64,000 nt of DNA from the NCBI RefSeq assembly GCF_900497805.2, contig NW_020954610.1:29929115-29993114 (forward strand), in the 5' to 3' direction. The first letter of the stretch is position 1. The number at the start of each line of letters is the position of its first letter. Source of the stretch: Vombatus ursinus. Its lineage: Eukaryota; Chordata; Mammalia; Diprotodontia; Vombatidae. Made by a program: the position numbers and the translations under genes. The notes beneath the pieces are model-generated. The model was given only the letters and a program-made list of their open reading frames with translations. It searched no databases and had not been told where the DNA came from. Below are positions 33,433 to 44,335 of this stretch, piece by piece.

Positions 33433-34368
33433 CTATCTCGTTCCCTGAAAAATCACGTTCATTTTCACTGGGTAGTTGATCCTTGGCTGCATTCCAAGCT
33501 CCTTGGCCTTATGGAATATCATGTTCCATGCTCTATGGTCTTTTAATGTAGAGGCTGCAAGGTCCTGTGTAATCCTGACTGTGGTTCCATGATATTTAAA
33601 TTGTTTCTTTCTGGCTGCTTGTAGTAATTTCTCTTTAATCTGGTAACTTTGGAATTTAGCTATTATATTCCTTGGCATTTTCAATTTGGGATCTCTTTCA
33701 GGTGGGGAGCAATGGATTCTTTCTATAGTTATTTTACCTTCGGGTTCTAGGACTTCAGGGCAGTTTTCCTTTATGATTTCCTGAAGGATATAGTACAGGC
33801 TCTTTTTTTCATCCTGACTTTCAGTTAGGTCTATAATTTTTAAATTGTCTCTCCTGGATCGATTTTCCAGGTCAGCCATTTTACTCATGAGGTATTTTAC
33901 GTTTTCATCTATTTTTTCATTTTTTTGTTTCTGTTTGACTGATTCTTGCTCTCTCATAGAGTCATTAGTTTCCATTTGTTCAATTCTAATTTTTAACATA
34001 TTGTTTTTTTCTGTTAGATTTTGTACTTTCTTCTCCAATTGGTCAATTGTATTTTTAAGGGACTTATTTTCTTCATGGTACTTTTTTTCCAATTGGCCAA
34101 TTGTGTGTTTTAGGGACTTGTTTTCTTCAGTGTACTTTTTTTCCAATTGGCCAATTGTGCTTTTAAAGGACTCCTCTATCCCTCTCATTTGACTTTTAAA
34201 ATCCTTCTTGAGTTCTTCTAAGAAGGCTTTTTGAGCTTCAGACCAGTTCATATTCCCTTTTGATGTTGCAGATATGGGTTTGATGACAGTGTTTTCCTCT
34301 TCAGAATTTCTGACTTGATCTTCACTCTTCTCATAATAAGAATCTATCATACCTTTCTTTTTACTCAT
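33433..34368 (-). CDS. L1 ORF1 protein, 311 codons, open
   Basis: L1 ORF1p is a trimeric RNA-binding chaperone that packages L1 RNA in cis. From the Met at 34368: charged N-terminus (residues 1-60), coiled coil (about 60-160) containing 18-residue repeats ('STIGQLEKKYTEENKSLK', then 'HTIGQLEKKYHEENKSLK'), RRM from 'DLENRSRRDNLKIIDLTES' (about 168-186), and C-terminal domain with 'RNIIAKFQSYQIKEKLLQA' and 'PRINYPVKMNVIFQGTR'. Related copies continue about 37 codons past this point ('RRWTFNEIGDFQTFLMKRPE ... DSREA'). Here the Trp codon after 'FQGTR' is TAG, so the protein lacks that tail. The frame being open over 311 codons suggests a young insertion. Without its promoter in place it is probably silent. 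Confidence 0.88.
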   Translation of the reverse strand: MSKKKGMIDSYYEKSEDQVRNSEEENTVIKPISATSKGNMNWSEAQKAFLEELKKDFKSQMRGIEESFKSTIGQLEKKYTEENKSLKHTIGQLEKKYHEENKSLKNTIDQLEKKVQNLTEKNNMLKIRIEQMETNDSMREQESVKQKQKNEKIDENVKYLMSKMADLENRSRRDNLKIIDLTESQDEKKSLYYILQEIIKENCPEVLEPEGKITIERIHCSPPERDPKLKMPRNIIAKFQSYQIKEKLLQAARKKQFKYHGTTVRITQDLAASTLKDHRAWNMIFHKAKELGMQPRINYPVKMNVIFQGTR

Positions 34369-35335
34369 GGTGTTTCTTTAATCCCTGGCTTTTACAGAGA
34401 TAAAGCTCTCCTGCTGGGGAGCAGAGGGCACTGACCCAAGTTTCTTGTGTTGGGAGCCTAGGTCTTGGTTACTGGCTTTGGGAGCTGGGGCCTCTTATGT
34501 TGGCAATTGGAGGCTGTAGGATTTCAGCAGCTTATCTAGTGTTGGGCTGGAATCAGCAAGGCTGGGACTTTCAGGTAAATATAGGTTGCCTGCTTTTCCT
34601 TTCCTTTAGCTTTGTTTAGCTCCTTTTAGATAAGTGCTGCCAGGCATTTATCTGCCTGCGGCCCCTTGCAGTGCTGCCTCCCTTATTTCTGTTGAGGTAC
34701 TGGAAGACTTCTTTGCTGTAGAATGCTGAGGCACCTGGTGGTTTTCTGAGCTGGTTTCCACCAGTTACCCCACCCTCACTGAGGCACTCAGAGGTACAGC
34801 TGTTGGTGTTTGCCTTCTTGACCACCTGGGCTTTGGGATCTCCTCCTGGTTGGCAGTTGGAGTCTGTAGGGTTCTGACAGCTTGCCTGGTGTTGGGCTGG
34901 AATCAACAAAGCTGGAAATTTTTGGCACCTCTAGGTTGCTTTCTTCAGCTCCTTTCAGACAAATGCTGCCGGGTGCTTATCCGCCTGGGGCCCTTTGTAG
35001 TGCTGCTTCCCTTATTTTTGCAGAGGCACTGGGAGACCCATTTGCTGTAGAATGCCAAGTCACCAGAATCTTCTCCTGGTGTGCTAAAGTGGGTCTTTCC
35101 ACTAGCTGGTTGGGCGATTCCTGTTTCGTACTGCTTCCCTTCCCCCAGGGTAAGAGGGGCCTTTCCCGTTAATCCCTCTAGCTACCTGGGCTACTGTACT
35201 GCTGCACCCCATCTTTCTTCTGGTTCAGCTGTTCCAGGGTTTTTTCTGGGGTGATATTTTCTGGGTTTTCAAAGGTTGATAGGGGAGGGTGAGAGCAACT
35301 ACCTTTTTACTCCACCATCTTGGCTCCTGGAACAG
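34369..35335 (-). promoter_or_regulatory. L1 5' UTR (internal promoter region), complete 5' end
   Basis: Runs from the element's 5' end ('ggagccaagatggtgga' on the minus strand at 35318-35335) to the ORF1 start. It holds two tandem units described separately. The YY1-like 'ccaagatggtgg' lies in the first 20 bases. Promoter function is inferred from the family. Confidence 0.7.
34507..35095 (-). repeat. Two ~330-350 bp tandem units in L1 5' UTR
   Basis: 34507-34750 and 34857-35095 share long stretches (plus strand): 'ttggag(g/t)ctgtagg', 'agtgttgggctggaatca' / 'ggtgttgggctggaatcaa', 'agtgctgc(c/t)tcccttattt', 'tttgctgtagaatgc'. The offset is 350 bases at the start and 329 later, because of an indel of about 20 bases. 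This resembles promoter monomers of rodent L1. Confidence 0.75.
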
Positions 35336-36910
35336 CAAGAGATAGAAAGAGAAATTCCATTTAAACTTACTGTAGACATTATAAAATATTTAGGAGTCTA
35401 CCTCCCAAAACAAAGCCAGGAACTCTATGAGCACAATTACAAAACACTTTTCATGGAAATAAAATCAGATCTAAATAATTGGAAAAACATCAGTTGCTCA
35501 TGGGTAGGCTGAGCTAATATAATAAAAATAACAATTCCACCTAAGCTAATTTACTTATTCAGTGCCATACCAATCAAACTACCAAAAATTATTTTATAGA
35601 GTTAGAAAAAATTATAACAAGATTCATTTGGAAGAACAAAAGGTCCAGAATATCAAGAGAACTAATGAAAAAAATTCAGGGGAAGGTGGCCTAATCATTC
35701 CAGATCTTAAATTGTATTATAAAGCAGCAATCATCAAAACTGCTTAGTACTGCCTAAGAAATAGAGTGGTGGATCAGTGCAGTAGGTTAAGTATGCAAGA
35801 CACAGTAGTCAATGACTATAGTAATATACTGTTTGATAAACCCCAAGACCCCAGCTTCTGGGATAAGAACCCACTCTTTGAAAAAAACTGCTGGAAAACT
35901 GGAAAAGAGTATGGCAAAAACTAGGCATAGACCAAAATCTCACACCATATACCAAAATAAAGTCAAAATGGGTACATGATTTAGATATAAAGGCTGATAC
36001 TATAAGCAAATAGGCAGAGCAAGGAATAGTTTACCTGTCAGATCTATGGAGAACAGAAGAATTCATGACCAAACATGAGATATAGAACACTACAAAAAGC
36101 AAAATAGATAATTTTGATTACATTAAATTGAAAAGTTTTTGCACAAACAAAGCCAATGCTACTAAGATTAGAAGGAAGGTAGAAAATCGGGAAAGAATTT
36201 TTACAACCAGTCTCTCTGATAAGGGCCTTATTTCTAAAATATAGAGAGAATTAAGTCAAATTTATAAGACTACAAGCCATTCTCCCATTGATAAGTGGTC
36301 AAAGGATATGAACAGACAGTTCTCAGATGAAGAAATTAAAGCCATCTATAGTCATATGAAAAAATGCTATAAATCACTATTGATTAGAGAAATGCAAATC
36401 AAAACAACTCTGAGGCACCACATCACACTTATCAGAATGACTATCATGACAAAACAGGAAAATGATAAATGTTGGAGAAGATGTGGGAAAATTGGAACAC
36501 TAATGCATTGTTGGTGGTGTTGTGAAATGATCCAACCATTTTGGAGAGCAATTTGGAACTATGCCCAAAGGGCTATAAAAATATGCATACCCTTTGACCC
36601 AGCAATAGCACTTCTAGGGCTATATCCCAAGATCACACAAATGGGAAAAAGACCTACATGTACAAAAATATTCATAGCAGCTCTTTTTGTGGTGGTAAAG
36701 AATTGGAAATTGAGAGGATGCCCATCAATTGGGGAATGGCTGAGCAAGTTGTGGTATATGAATGTGATGGAATACTATTGTGCTATAAGAAATGATGAAC
36801 AAGCTGACTTCAGAAAAACCTGGAAAGACTTGCATGGTCTGAAGCTGGGTGAAGTGAGCAGAACCAAGAGAATGTTGTACATAATATCAGCCACATTGTG
36901 TGATGACTAG
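35336..36910 (+). pseudogene. L1 ORF2 C-terminal third (plus part of inverted L1)
   Basis: From the RT thumb ('IEREIPFKLTVDIIKYLGVY') through 'SRISRELMKKIQGKVA' type text to the Cys-rich C-terminus. The last 200 codons (36308-36910) are open: 'MNRQFSDEEIKAIYSHMKKC', 'WRRCGKIGTLMHCWWCC', 'CIPFDPAIALLGLYPK', 'NWKLRGCPSIGEWLSKLWY', 'RNDEQADFRKTWKDLH', with the stop after 'SATLCDD'. Upstream frames are broken by a few shifts and a TAG near 35745. The RT catalytic part is missing, removed by the twin-priming event. Confidence 0.85.
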
Positions 36911-37277
36911 TATTGATAAACATAACCCATCCTGGCAATACAAGGATCTAAGACATCTCCAGAGGCCTTATGATGGAAAATGCTATCCACACCCAGTGAA
37001 AGAACTATGGAAGCTGAATTGTTAATTTTTTTTCTCTTCTGTTGAGTTTTGTTTCCTCTTTCTGATGGTTCCTCCTATTGGTTTTAATTTCTACTTACAA
37101 CATCACTAATGTGAAAATATGTTTAATATGAACATAAATGTATAACCTATATCAGATTGTGCGTTGTTATGGGGAGTGTGGTGGGGAGGAAGGGGTGAAA
37201 AATTTTAAACTCAAAAGCATATGGAAGTGATTATTGATAAATAAAAAATTAATAAAAGGAATAAAAAAATAAAAAAG
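36911..37277 (+). terminator. L1 3' UTR and A-rich 3' end
   Basis: Holds the conserved 3' UTR words 'catcactaatgtgaaaatat' and 'gtttaatatgaac', the G-rich run 'ggggagtgtggtggggagga', then 'attttaaactcaaaagcata' and the tail 'aataaaaaattaataaaa'. AATAAA-type signals lie at 37240-37262. The right target-site duplication follows. Confidence 0.75.
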
Positions 37278-37288
37278 ATGGGGCTTCA

Positions 37289-39370
37289 GGCTGATGGATG
37301 TCTCCCCAGTCATGTTCTTTATTTTGTTATTGTTGCTTCTTTTTGGGGGGGGTTGGCTTTTTTGATGAGGGTTGTTTTTTTTTATAAATAGATAAAAGGA
37401 GAGATAGAGAGATAGATTTTTTTTTTACAAAAACCAAGAATAAAATAAAGAACTTTTCCAATTTTTTGGAGTAGTTTCCAGATTGAGATATCTTAAAAAT
37501 CATGCCCTTTTAAATTGTTTCACCTCCAACATGATTTTCTTATGATGATATTTCTTTAGATGCACTTTCTGTTCTTTATTTCTGAAGTGCCATTTCCACT
37601 TAATTATTGAGTTCTACAAAATTGGTGATTCTACTATCATCAATAATGAGGACACAGCAGGAAAGAAACAGGTATAAATCTGTTTAAATTTACATCTATT
37701 TGTTATCCTTTCAACTTCATTTGTAAATGTCTCTGGATGATATGGATTATTTGCTTATACCAATTGCTTTAGAGAATAACTTTTACCTCCACCGATAGTC
37801 ACTTTTTGTTTGACAGTGATCCCTTCAGTCTTTGTAATGCTGCTCCTTAATGGTTATTTGTAAATGAGCTTAGAGTCTTAAAAAAATGTTGCCAGTAGCT
37901 ATGAAATTTGTCATTCAGCAAAGACACTAAGAGCTTACTGACAGGCAGTTTCTGCATTTTTTGGCCTCATACCTTCAATTCAATCACCTTGAATTAAATT
38001 GATTACTTGTGGTGATTCTTTTATATTGATTAAATTTATCTAAAAATAATGGCAATATGAATCAATGTTTTAAATTTTTACTTATTTATTATTATTCAGA
38101 TTTAACAAATAGTTTAATATTTTAAATGAAATTATAAGTTCATATTGTACCTTTTCATTTTATCCTTCTACATTTGTATTTATTTTGATTTATTAATGAT
38201 GATTGGTAATTAGTGATTGACAATCATGTTCATATAAGCAAGATAACTCACATACCTATGGGACTTGCCCTTTAAAGAGGAACTAAAATGGATTTTGAAG
38301 TTAGAAACTGGAGAAATAGGATCACAGAAGATAGATAAGAGAGACTGAACAATAATCTAAACTCAATTCCCTAGAAGCAGGCTTATAATCTACACAAAAC
38401 TTTGGTCCTTTCAGGAAACAATGTATTATCAAACCGATACTAAAGGAAGAGGACAAGGAAAGAAATTTTTGAACCAAACAAAGGAATTCTTACATCATAT
38501 GTGAGATAAAATCAAGTGACAAAGCCATGATGTAGAAAAATAAAGTCAGACCTTGTAATTTACTTGTACTTTGGTTTATGTGGATTATCAGGTCTAGGGA
38601 AGCCTGACTTATTGACTCTTTATCAACTCTGATTGCACATATGAATCAGGGTAATATCTATGGTAATGCTATATGTGTGAAGGATTATACAGATTTGTTA
38701 TATGATTTATTATTTTGAATTATGACAACAAACCATGTTTTTCCTTGAATGCCAGGTAATTTATACAACATAAAATTTTACAAATTATATGAAATTTAAA
38801 TAAACATTTTAATATATTTTAAGCAGTTACTTTCTAAAATTGATTTATTTTAAAAATAGTCTTGATGTTTAAACATTTAATTCACATTCAAACTATTATA
38901 GTTTAGGGTTCTCATCATATTCTCCAAGTCTACATTTGATATAGCTTAAAAGTGAGGCCTCTTTAACATGAGTTTAATATATTTCAAAGTTATCGGTGCC
39001 ATTTTAGGGATCCCTTTTTAGCATCATGTTTCTCTGGTTTTACCGTGCATGTCTGGAACTAATTTGTAGTTTATAGACCTGGGGGCATTTTTTTTTTTTT
39101 GGAAGAGAGGGGCTGTTATATTGAAGCCTGGTTATCTTCCCTTACTTTAGCAAATAGTGTCTGGATGTGGACTTAATTAATTTAGGAGACAGTTTTTGCT
39201 AGTATTCACCTTCTATGTTCCAATTTAAGTTCTTAATTTCTATTTCCTATTTAATGTTAGGAATTTTGATTATTTATGTACTTAGTTATTATACAAATTC
39301 AAGACTATTACTTGTTGGATGGAATTTAATATGAAACCTGTCTTCTAATAAAGTTCATCCAAAAGTAGAA
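37289..39370. other. Unrecognised A/T-rich sequence
   Basis: About 2 kb without repeat or gene that I can recognise. Low-complexity patches at 37330-37440. No open frame with coding character. This is the best candidate here for unique sequence. Confidence 0.35.
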
Positions 39371-39374
39371 AAAC

Positions 39375-39545
39375 ACACTGATTCTAGAATCAGAAGGCCT
39401 GGGATTAAATCTCTTTCTATTTATATGACCTGAGCAAGTGACTTAGATTCCCTAAGCCTTAGTTTGCCTATCTGCAAAATTAAGAAGTGGGACTAGGTGA
39501 TATGAATGTCTTCTAACCTTAACATCTATGATCCCTATGATCATA
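39375..39545 (+). repeat. MIR-type CORE-SINE
   Basis: 'gattctagaatcagaaggcc', 'ttatatgacctgagcaagtg', 'ccttagtttgcctatctgc', 'aaaattaagaagtgggacta', 'aacatctatgatccctatga'. The tail (CTATGATC repeats) is of the L3/CR1 sort, not the L2 sort. Confidence 0.65.
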
Positions 39546-39907
39546 CAATATGGTTTCAAAATGCTTTAATGAAGTTTTAGGTTTTTTTGTTTTGTTTTGT
39601 TTTTCTTTAAAGGAAGTCAAACAATGATCTTCAAATATTAGGGGATTGAAGTCCACTATGGTTGAATAGTTGTCAGTAACTAATGTTGATTGTATATGTA
39701 ACATTGTTGGAACACCATATATATCTGTATTGCAAATTACATTAACTATACAGGATGGGCTAGCCTTACCTAGGAAACAGTTTGTTGTTGTTATTTTTTG
39801 TTGTTGTTGTTTTTAAGCAAATGCAGTATACATTTTCTTTTGCAAGTTTATTCTCCCAGTTTCTTGTCATAGTTTTGGAATTGCTAGGAGGAGCAATACA
39901 TATACTT

Positions 39908-39960
39908 AAGACACACACACATACACACACACACACACACACATGCACACACACACACAA
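39908..39960 (+). repeat. (CA)n microsatellite
   Basis: About 52 bases of imperfect CA repeat. Short frames on both strands over it (with runs of THTH or VCVC) are artefacts. Confidence 0.95.
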
Positions 39961-40699
39961 AACTATCTGCTGAGTTCCTAGCTGTCTTTGGGAACTAGAA
40001 GTGTGAATGAATTAAAAAAAAATTCAATAAAACTTTGCACAAATAGTGAAGCTCATGAAGGTTCCATGTACTTGAATCCAACAAAAATCATTCGAAGAAA
40101 ATAATTATAGATACTGATATCATAATTAATGAAATGCTCTAATGATGAACCACCTTACAAAGGGAAAGAACTTTAGATTTGATGGTGTCTAGAAGCTTGA
40201 TGTCCTCCCCAACCCAGATCCTGGATGATATCTAGGAATGTCTCCATTTGAGACTCCTAAAAGGATAATAATCAGGTCACTAATTTCATTAATCCAAATT
40301 GGTTTCCCTATTCAGCTGGTACCTGAGGAATCCAGTGTTTTCCTCCAAAATATCACCATGATTGCCATTTACATGCTCATGCAATAAAGGCATCAAAAAC
40401 ATAACAGATTTTCTTTACACCACAGAGAATACAGAAGCAACTCTCACTTGAGACCATAGACCATCAATGCATCCCTTCCTTTTTTTCCCTTTCTAGTACA
40501 CATCTACCTTCCCCAATTGATGAAGAGGTCATAGCAGTTGTTGGAAATAATATTTTTAAAAAAACCAAAATCTTATTTCTTATATTATGCCTAATGATAA
40601 GTTTTAACCCAGGAATTAATAATAGGCAGAATGGTCCTTTCATTGAAATTTGAAGGGTTGAAATTTTAAGACTGATATAATTTGATAATTTTAGTACTA
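39961..40699. other. Unrecognised non-coding sequence
   Basis: Nothing recognised; no coding frame. Confidence 0.3.
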
Positions 40700-41392
40700 C
40701 CCTGATTGGCAGTCCTTTATCATCTTGATTTGTCTTCCTCTTGATATTTTCTAGCTAATTAATGCCCTCTCTAAATTATGGGGACCAGAACTGTACAAAA
40801 TATTCCAGATATGGTCTAATGTGGACAGAGTATACCAAGATTATCATCTCCTCTCATCTCAACCCCAAATTGCCTTAGCTTTCTATGTATTACAACACAC
40901 TGTGGACTCTCATGTTAACTTGCAGTCCACTAAGACCACCAGAACTTTTCCTCCCATATAAACTGCTATCTAAACATGCCTCCTGATATTATATTCATAG
41001 AGTTGATTTTGTTTCTTAACTCCAGCATAAGGCTTCACATTTATCCTTGCTAAAATGTCTTCCTATTATTTGCAGTTCAATTATTTGGCCTCTCTAGACA
41101 TTTTTGAATCCTAACCCTGTCATCCAGTCAATCTATCAGGAAATTTTTATTAAGTGCTTACTGTGTGCCAGACACTGTATACTGTGTTAGCTATCCCTGC
41201 TAGATTTGTGTCATTTGTAAATTTCATAAGCCTTCCATCTATGTCTTTCTTCAAGCAATTGTTAAAAAGACAAACAAACAAACAAACAAACAAAAACCTG
41301 GCCTAATCATATACTTAGAAGTACTCCACTGGAGATTTCCTTTCAAGTTGACTTTAGTGATCATTTTTCACTCTGGCTATTTAAACAGTTCT
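40700..41392 (-). mobile_element. CR1/L3-type LINE, RT part (left half)
   Basis: The plus strand reads 'ggggaccagaactgtacaaa', 'tattccagatatggtctaat', 'ttgcagtccactaagaccac', 'gttagctatccctgctagat', 'ttgtgtcatttgtaaatttc', 'actccactggagatttcctt', the reverse complement of the CR1/L3 RT region around the '..FADDTKL' box. Very old. A short L2-like end is inserted near 41124-41186. An ORF2-less L1 interrupts the element at 41393, and it resumes at 43315. Confidence 0.78.
41124..41186 (-). repeat. Short L2-type 3' end inside CR1/L3
   Basis: 'aaatttttattaagtgctta' and 'ctgtgtgccagacactgtat' match the reversed L2/MIR end. The CR1 text continues directly on both sides (gtcatcc ... gtgttagctatcc). 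Confidence 0.6.
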
Positions 41393-43324
41393 TTGTGTGT
41401 GTGTGTGTGTTTCTATTATTTTTATTATTATTGTTATTAATTTATTTATTTTTATTTTTCAACATTTACTTCCACAAGATTTTGAGTTCCAAATTCTCTT
41501 CCCATCTCATCCCACCCCCCACCCCAAGAGAGCATGCATTCTGAATACCCCATCCCCTAGTCTGCCCTCCCTTCAATCTCTCCCCCTCTTGTCTTATCCC
41601 CTTCCCCTTCAATTTTTCTATAGAACAGGATAGATTTCTATACCCCATTGCCTGTATATCTTATTTCCCAGTTGCATGTGAAAACAGTTTTTAACATTTG
41701 TTTTTAAAACTTCAGGTTCCAAATTTGCTCCCTTCCTCCCTCCCCACCCACCCTCATTGACAAGGCAAGCAATTTGATACTAGTTATACCTGTATAGTCA
41801 TGCAAAACACTTCCATAGTAGTCGTGTTGCAAAAAACTAAGTATATTTCCCTTAATCCTATCCCTTCCCCCATTTATTCCATTCTCTCTTTTGACCCTGT
41901 CCCTCCTTAGAAGTGTTTGTTTCTGATTACCCCTTCCCCCAGTCCGCCTTCCTCTCTATCATCCCACTGCTCTATTGTCCTCTTCCCCCCTATTTTCCTG
42001 TAGGGTAAGATAGATTTCCATACCCAAGTGAGTGTGAATGTTATTCCTTCCTTAAGCCAAATCTGATGAGGATAAGATTCACTCATTCCCTCTCACCTTC
42101 CCCCATTTCCCTCCCCTCCACTGTAAAAGCCTTTTCTTGTCTGCTTTACGTGAGATAATTTATGCCATTCTAGCTTTCCCTTTTTTTGATGTGTTTTTCA
42201 TGATTTTCTTGCATCACTCTCATTTCTCTTCCCAATTTTTCCTCTACTTCTCTTACTTGCTCCTCAAAACCATTTTTGAACTCTTCCATGACCTGGGACT
42301 GATTCATATGTTTCTTGGAGGCTTGGATGTGGGAGCTTTGACTTTGTTGTCTTCTTCTGGTTGTATGTTTTGTTCTTCTTTTTCACCAAAGTAAGATTCT
42401 ATGGTATGACTTTTTTGTGCAGTTTACTCATGTTCCCAGACAATTACTTGAGTTTTAAACTCTTTCTTAAGGTAGTGGTCTGCTTCTAGTGTGGAGAATG
42501 TACTGTCCCAAGCTTCAGGGGTTTTGTGCAGCTGTTTTCAGAGCTACTTCTAGGGTCTGTAAATTTTCACTTCTTTCAAGGTGGTATGATCAAGTGATAG
42601 ATGTTTCCTCCTTTCTTGGCCTGTGTTCTGGTCTATGAGTGACCACAAGAACTCTTTTCTGCCTTGGAACCATGAAGAGGATTCCCTCTCCACCTTTACT
42701 ACAAGTTCCACCATGTCAGTGCTTCTCTTGCCCCAGGATCAGCAACCCAGAACTATGACCCATATCTAAACAAAGGCAAAACAAGAGCATCCTGCCTCAA
42801 TACTAGCAAAGAGATTCCTGCAATCCCCCTCTGATCAGCCACTCGTTTGCCCCTTTGTCTGTGGGTTGAGACCTCTGGAAGCAGCTGCTGCCCTGGGGCT
42901 GCACTGGGACAGTGGCTGGGACCAAGCTTCTCTAGCACCATGGTCACAGACCTTTTCTACTGACCTTCTAAGTTGTCTTTGGTGTTTGTGGTTTAAGACA
43001 TCTGGAAACCACCACAGCTGCCTGTGATTCAGTCCGCTGAGGCCTGCTCTAGGTTCACTGAGGCCTGTTCTTTGCTTGCGAGGCCTATACTGAACTGAGT
43101 TCATTTCCCAGTCTGCTGCAATAGAACTTTCCAATCAACCATCCAGGTTGTCTTGGGCTGGAAAATTGTTTCTCTCTGTCTTTTTGTTGGTTCTGCTGCT
43201 CCAGAATTTGTTTAAAGCCATTTTTACAAATACTTGGAGGGGTTTGGGGGAGAGCTCAAGCAAGTCACTGCTTTTACTCTGCCATCTTGACTCTGCCTCC
43301 TGTGTTCTCCATTCAAACAGTTCT
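41383..43324 (-). mobile_element. ORF2-less L1 (HAL1-like), copy 1, with target-site duplication
   Basis: Body 41393-43305, flanked by 'aaacagttct' (41383-41392 and 43315-43324). Minus-strand order from the right: 5' end 'ggcagagtcaagatggcaga' (about 43280-43300), 5' UTR to about 42430, first ~80-100 codons of ORF1 (42180-42430), spacer (41850-42175), then directly a 3' UTR, a short second spacer-like stretch and a second L1 3' end (41430-41850), then an A/T-rich tail. There is no ORF2. At about 1.9 kb it is complete at both ends. Confidence 0.8.
42180..42430 (-). pseudogene. Truncated L1 ORF1 in the ORF2-less element, copy 1
   Basis: Starts near 42425 (minus strand atgagtaaactgcac) and matches the ORF1 N-terminus of the copy at 48.6 kb, with 'EELGREMRVMQENHEK' type text at its end. 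It then jumps to the spacer at about 42180. A frameshift soon after the start and loss of the RRM mean no RNA-binding protein can be made; the element would depend on proteins made elsewhere. Confidence 0.7.
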
Positions 43325-43460
43325 AATGTATCCAAAGAATTATAAAAAGTTCACTTCATATATCTAGTTGCTGTTTAATTTTTTCCCATAGATGATTACC
43401 AGTATAGTTAATAGCCTTACAATTCTGTAGCTGTGGGTTGCTTCCTTCCTTTGGCTACCA
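43315..43460 (-). mobile_element. CR1/L3-type LINE, right half after the insertion
   Basis: Continues the CR1/L3 text: 'caaacagttctaatgtatcc', then 'ttcacttcatatatctagtt' and 'agccttacaattctgtagct'. Diverged; the right limit is uncertain. Confidence 0.5.
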
Positions 43461-44139
43461 GTCACTTACTATCATATCTCCTCTTACCAGTGTTGTATTT
43501 GTATTTTCTTCCTCAAGCAATGGTGACAGCTACTGAGCAGCTGGGACAGGGAGGGATTATATTAGAAATGAAATCCCTATTTCTGCTTGTCAGGATGAAG
43601 TAGTTACTGTCAAAATATCTGTGGGCTACTTACTACTTTCATCTTTTCCAGGTAGGCCTAACATCATAATTCCTTTGCACAGTCCATTGAAGGCTTTTTG
43701 TTCTTTCAATTAGGTCCCATAGCCTTTTCTTCTCTCATAAAAGGTTTCCTCAGTTGGATGCAGGAATTTCTTTCATTCGTATCAAGTTAAGCTAGCTAGT
43801 GTATATGTTATACTTTGGGCCAGCTAATTCCCATTTCTTCCTTCTGGATAGTGTGCATCACATCTAGTCTGTATATGTCACTGATTCTATTTAGGATTCA
43901 GAATAGTACACTCCATTTTCTTTCACTTTTCTATTTTCTGCCTTCTTTTGTGGCAGTTAGACAAAGTTAAACAAGTCATCCTGGGGCTTCTTCAAATTGC
44001 TTCAAAAATCTCCAAACGGAGGCTTCCAAAGGGATGGAAAGAGTGATTTCTAGGAAGAAGGTGTGCAATTAGGAAGAGGATTCTTGTGGACCCACTCTAG
44101 CTGCATTAAATGCAAACCTGTTGACTTACACAGTATCAT
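43461..44139. other. Unrecognised sequence, possibly more CR1/L3
   Basis: No gene signal. Some text (gctacttactactttcatc, attaggtcccatagcc) may be further old LINE, but I cannot support it. Confidence 0.25.
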
Positions 44140-44335
44140 TGTATGATAGAGTTAGAAGAGATCTTTTATTTCAGGTAGTCCAAACCCCTCTTTGTTCAGA
44201 TGGGGGAAATGGGTATTCAGGAGGTTGTGACTAGCTACCTCAGAGATAGCAAATGATAGAGTTCAGATTTAGGATTAGACATTATGACACACAATGGTCT
44301 CTTCACTCCAGCACACCATTTCTCCTTAGGATGAT
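44140..44335 (-). repeat. MIR-family CORE-SINE
   Basis: The plus strand reads 'gagttagaagagatctttta', 'gtccaaacccctctttgttc', 'gatgggggaaatgggtatt', 'gatagagttcagatttagga' and 'ctcttcactccagcacacca', the reverse of the SINE from tail to head. Diverged. Confidence 0.55.

Larger units (their letters stand above)
32054..37277 (+). mobile_element. Young L1 with 5' inversion (twin-priming insertion)
   Basis: One insertion in two parts. 32054-35335 is the 5' part in minus orientation: the endonuclease start of ORF2, spacer, ORF1 and whole 5' UTR. 35336-37277 is the 3' part in plus orientation: ORF2 from 'QQEIEREIPFK' to the 3' UTR and A-rich tail. The same 11-base word 'atggggcttca' next to A-runs flanks the whole. 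The ORF2 middle, roughly 1.6 kb, is absent. It is the best-preserved L1 in the window. Confidence 0.9.

Noticed and set aside
39766-39973. Cys/Val or Thr/His repeat peptides on the two strands
   Set aside because: Translation of a CA microsatellite.
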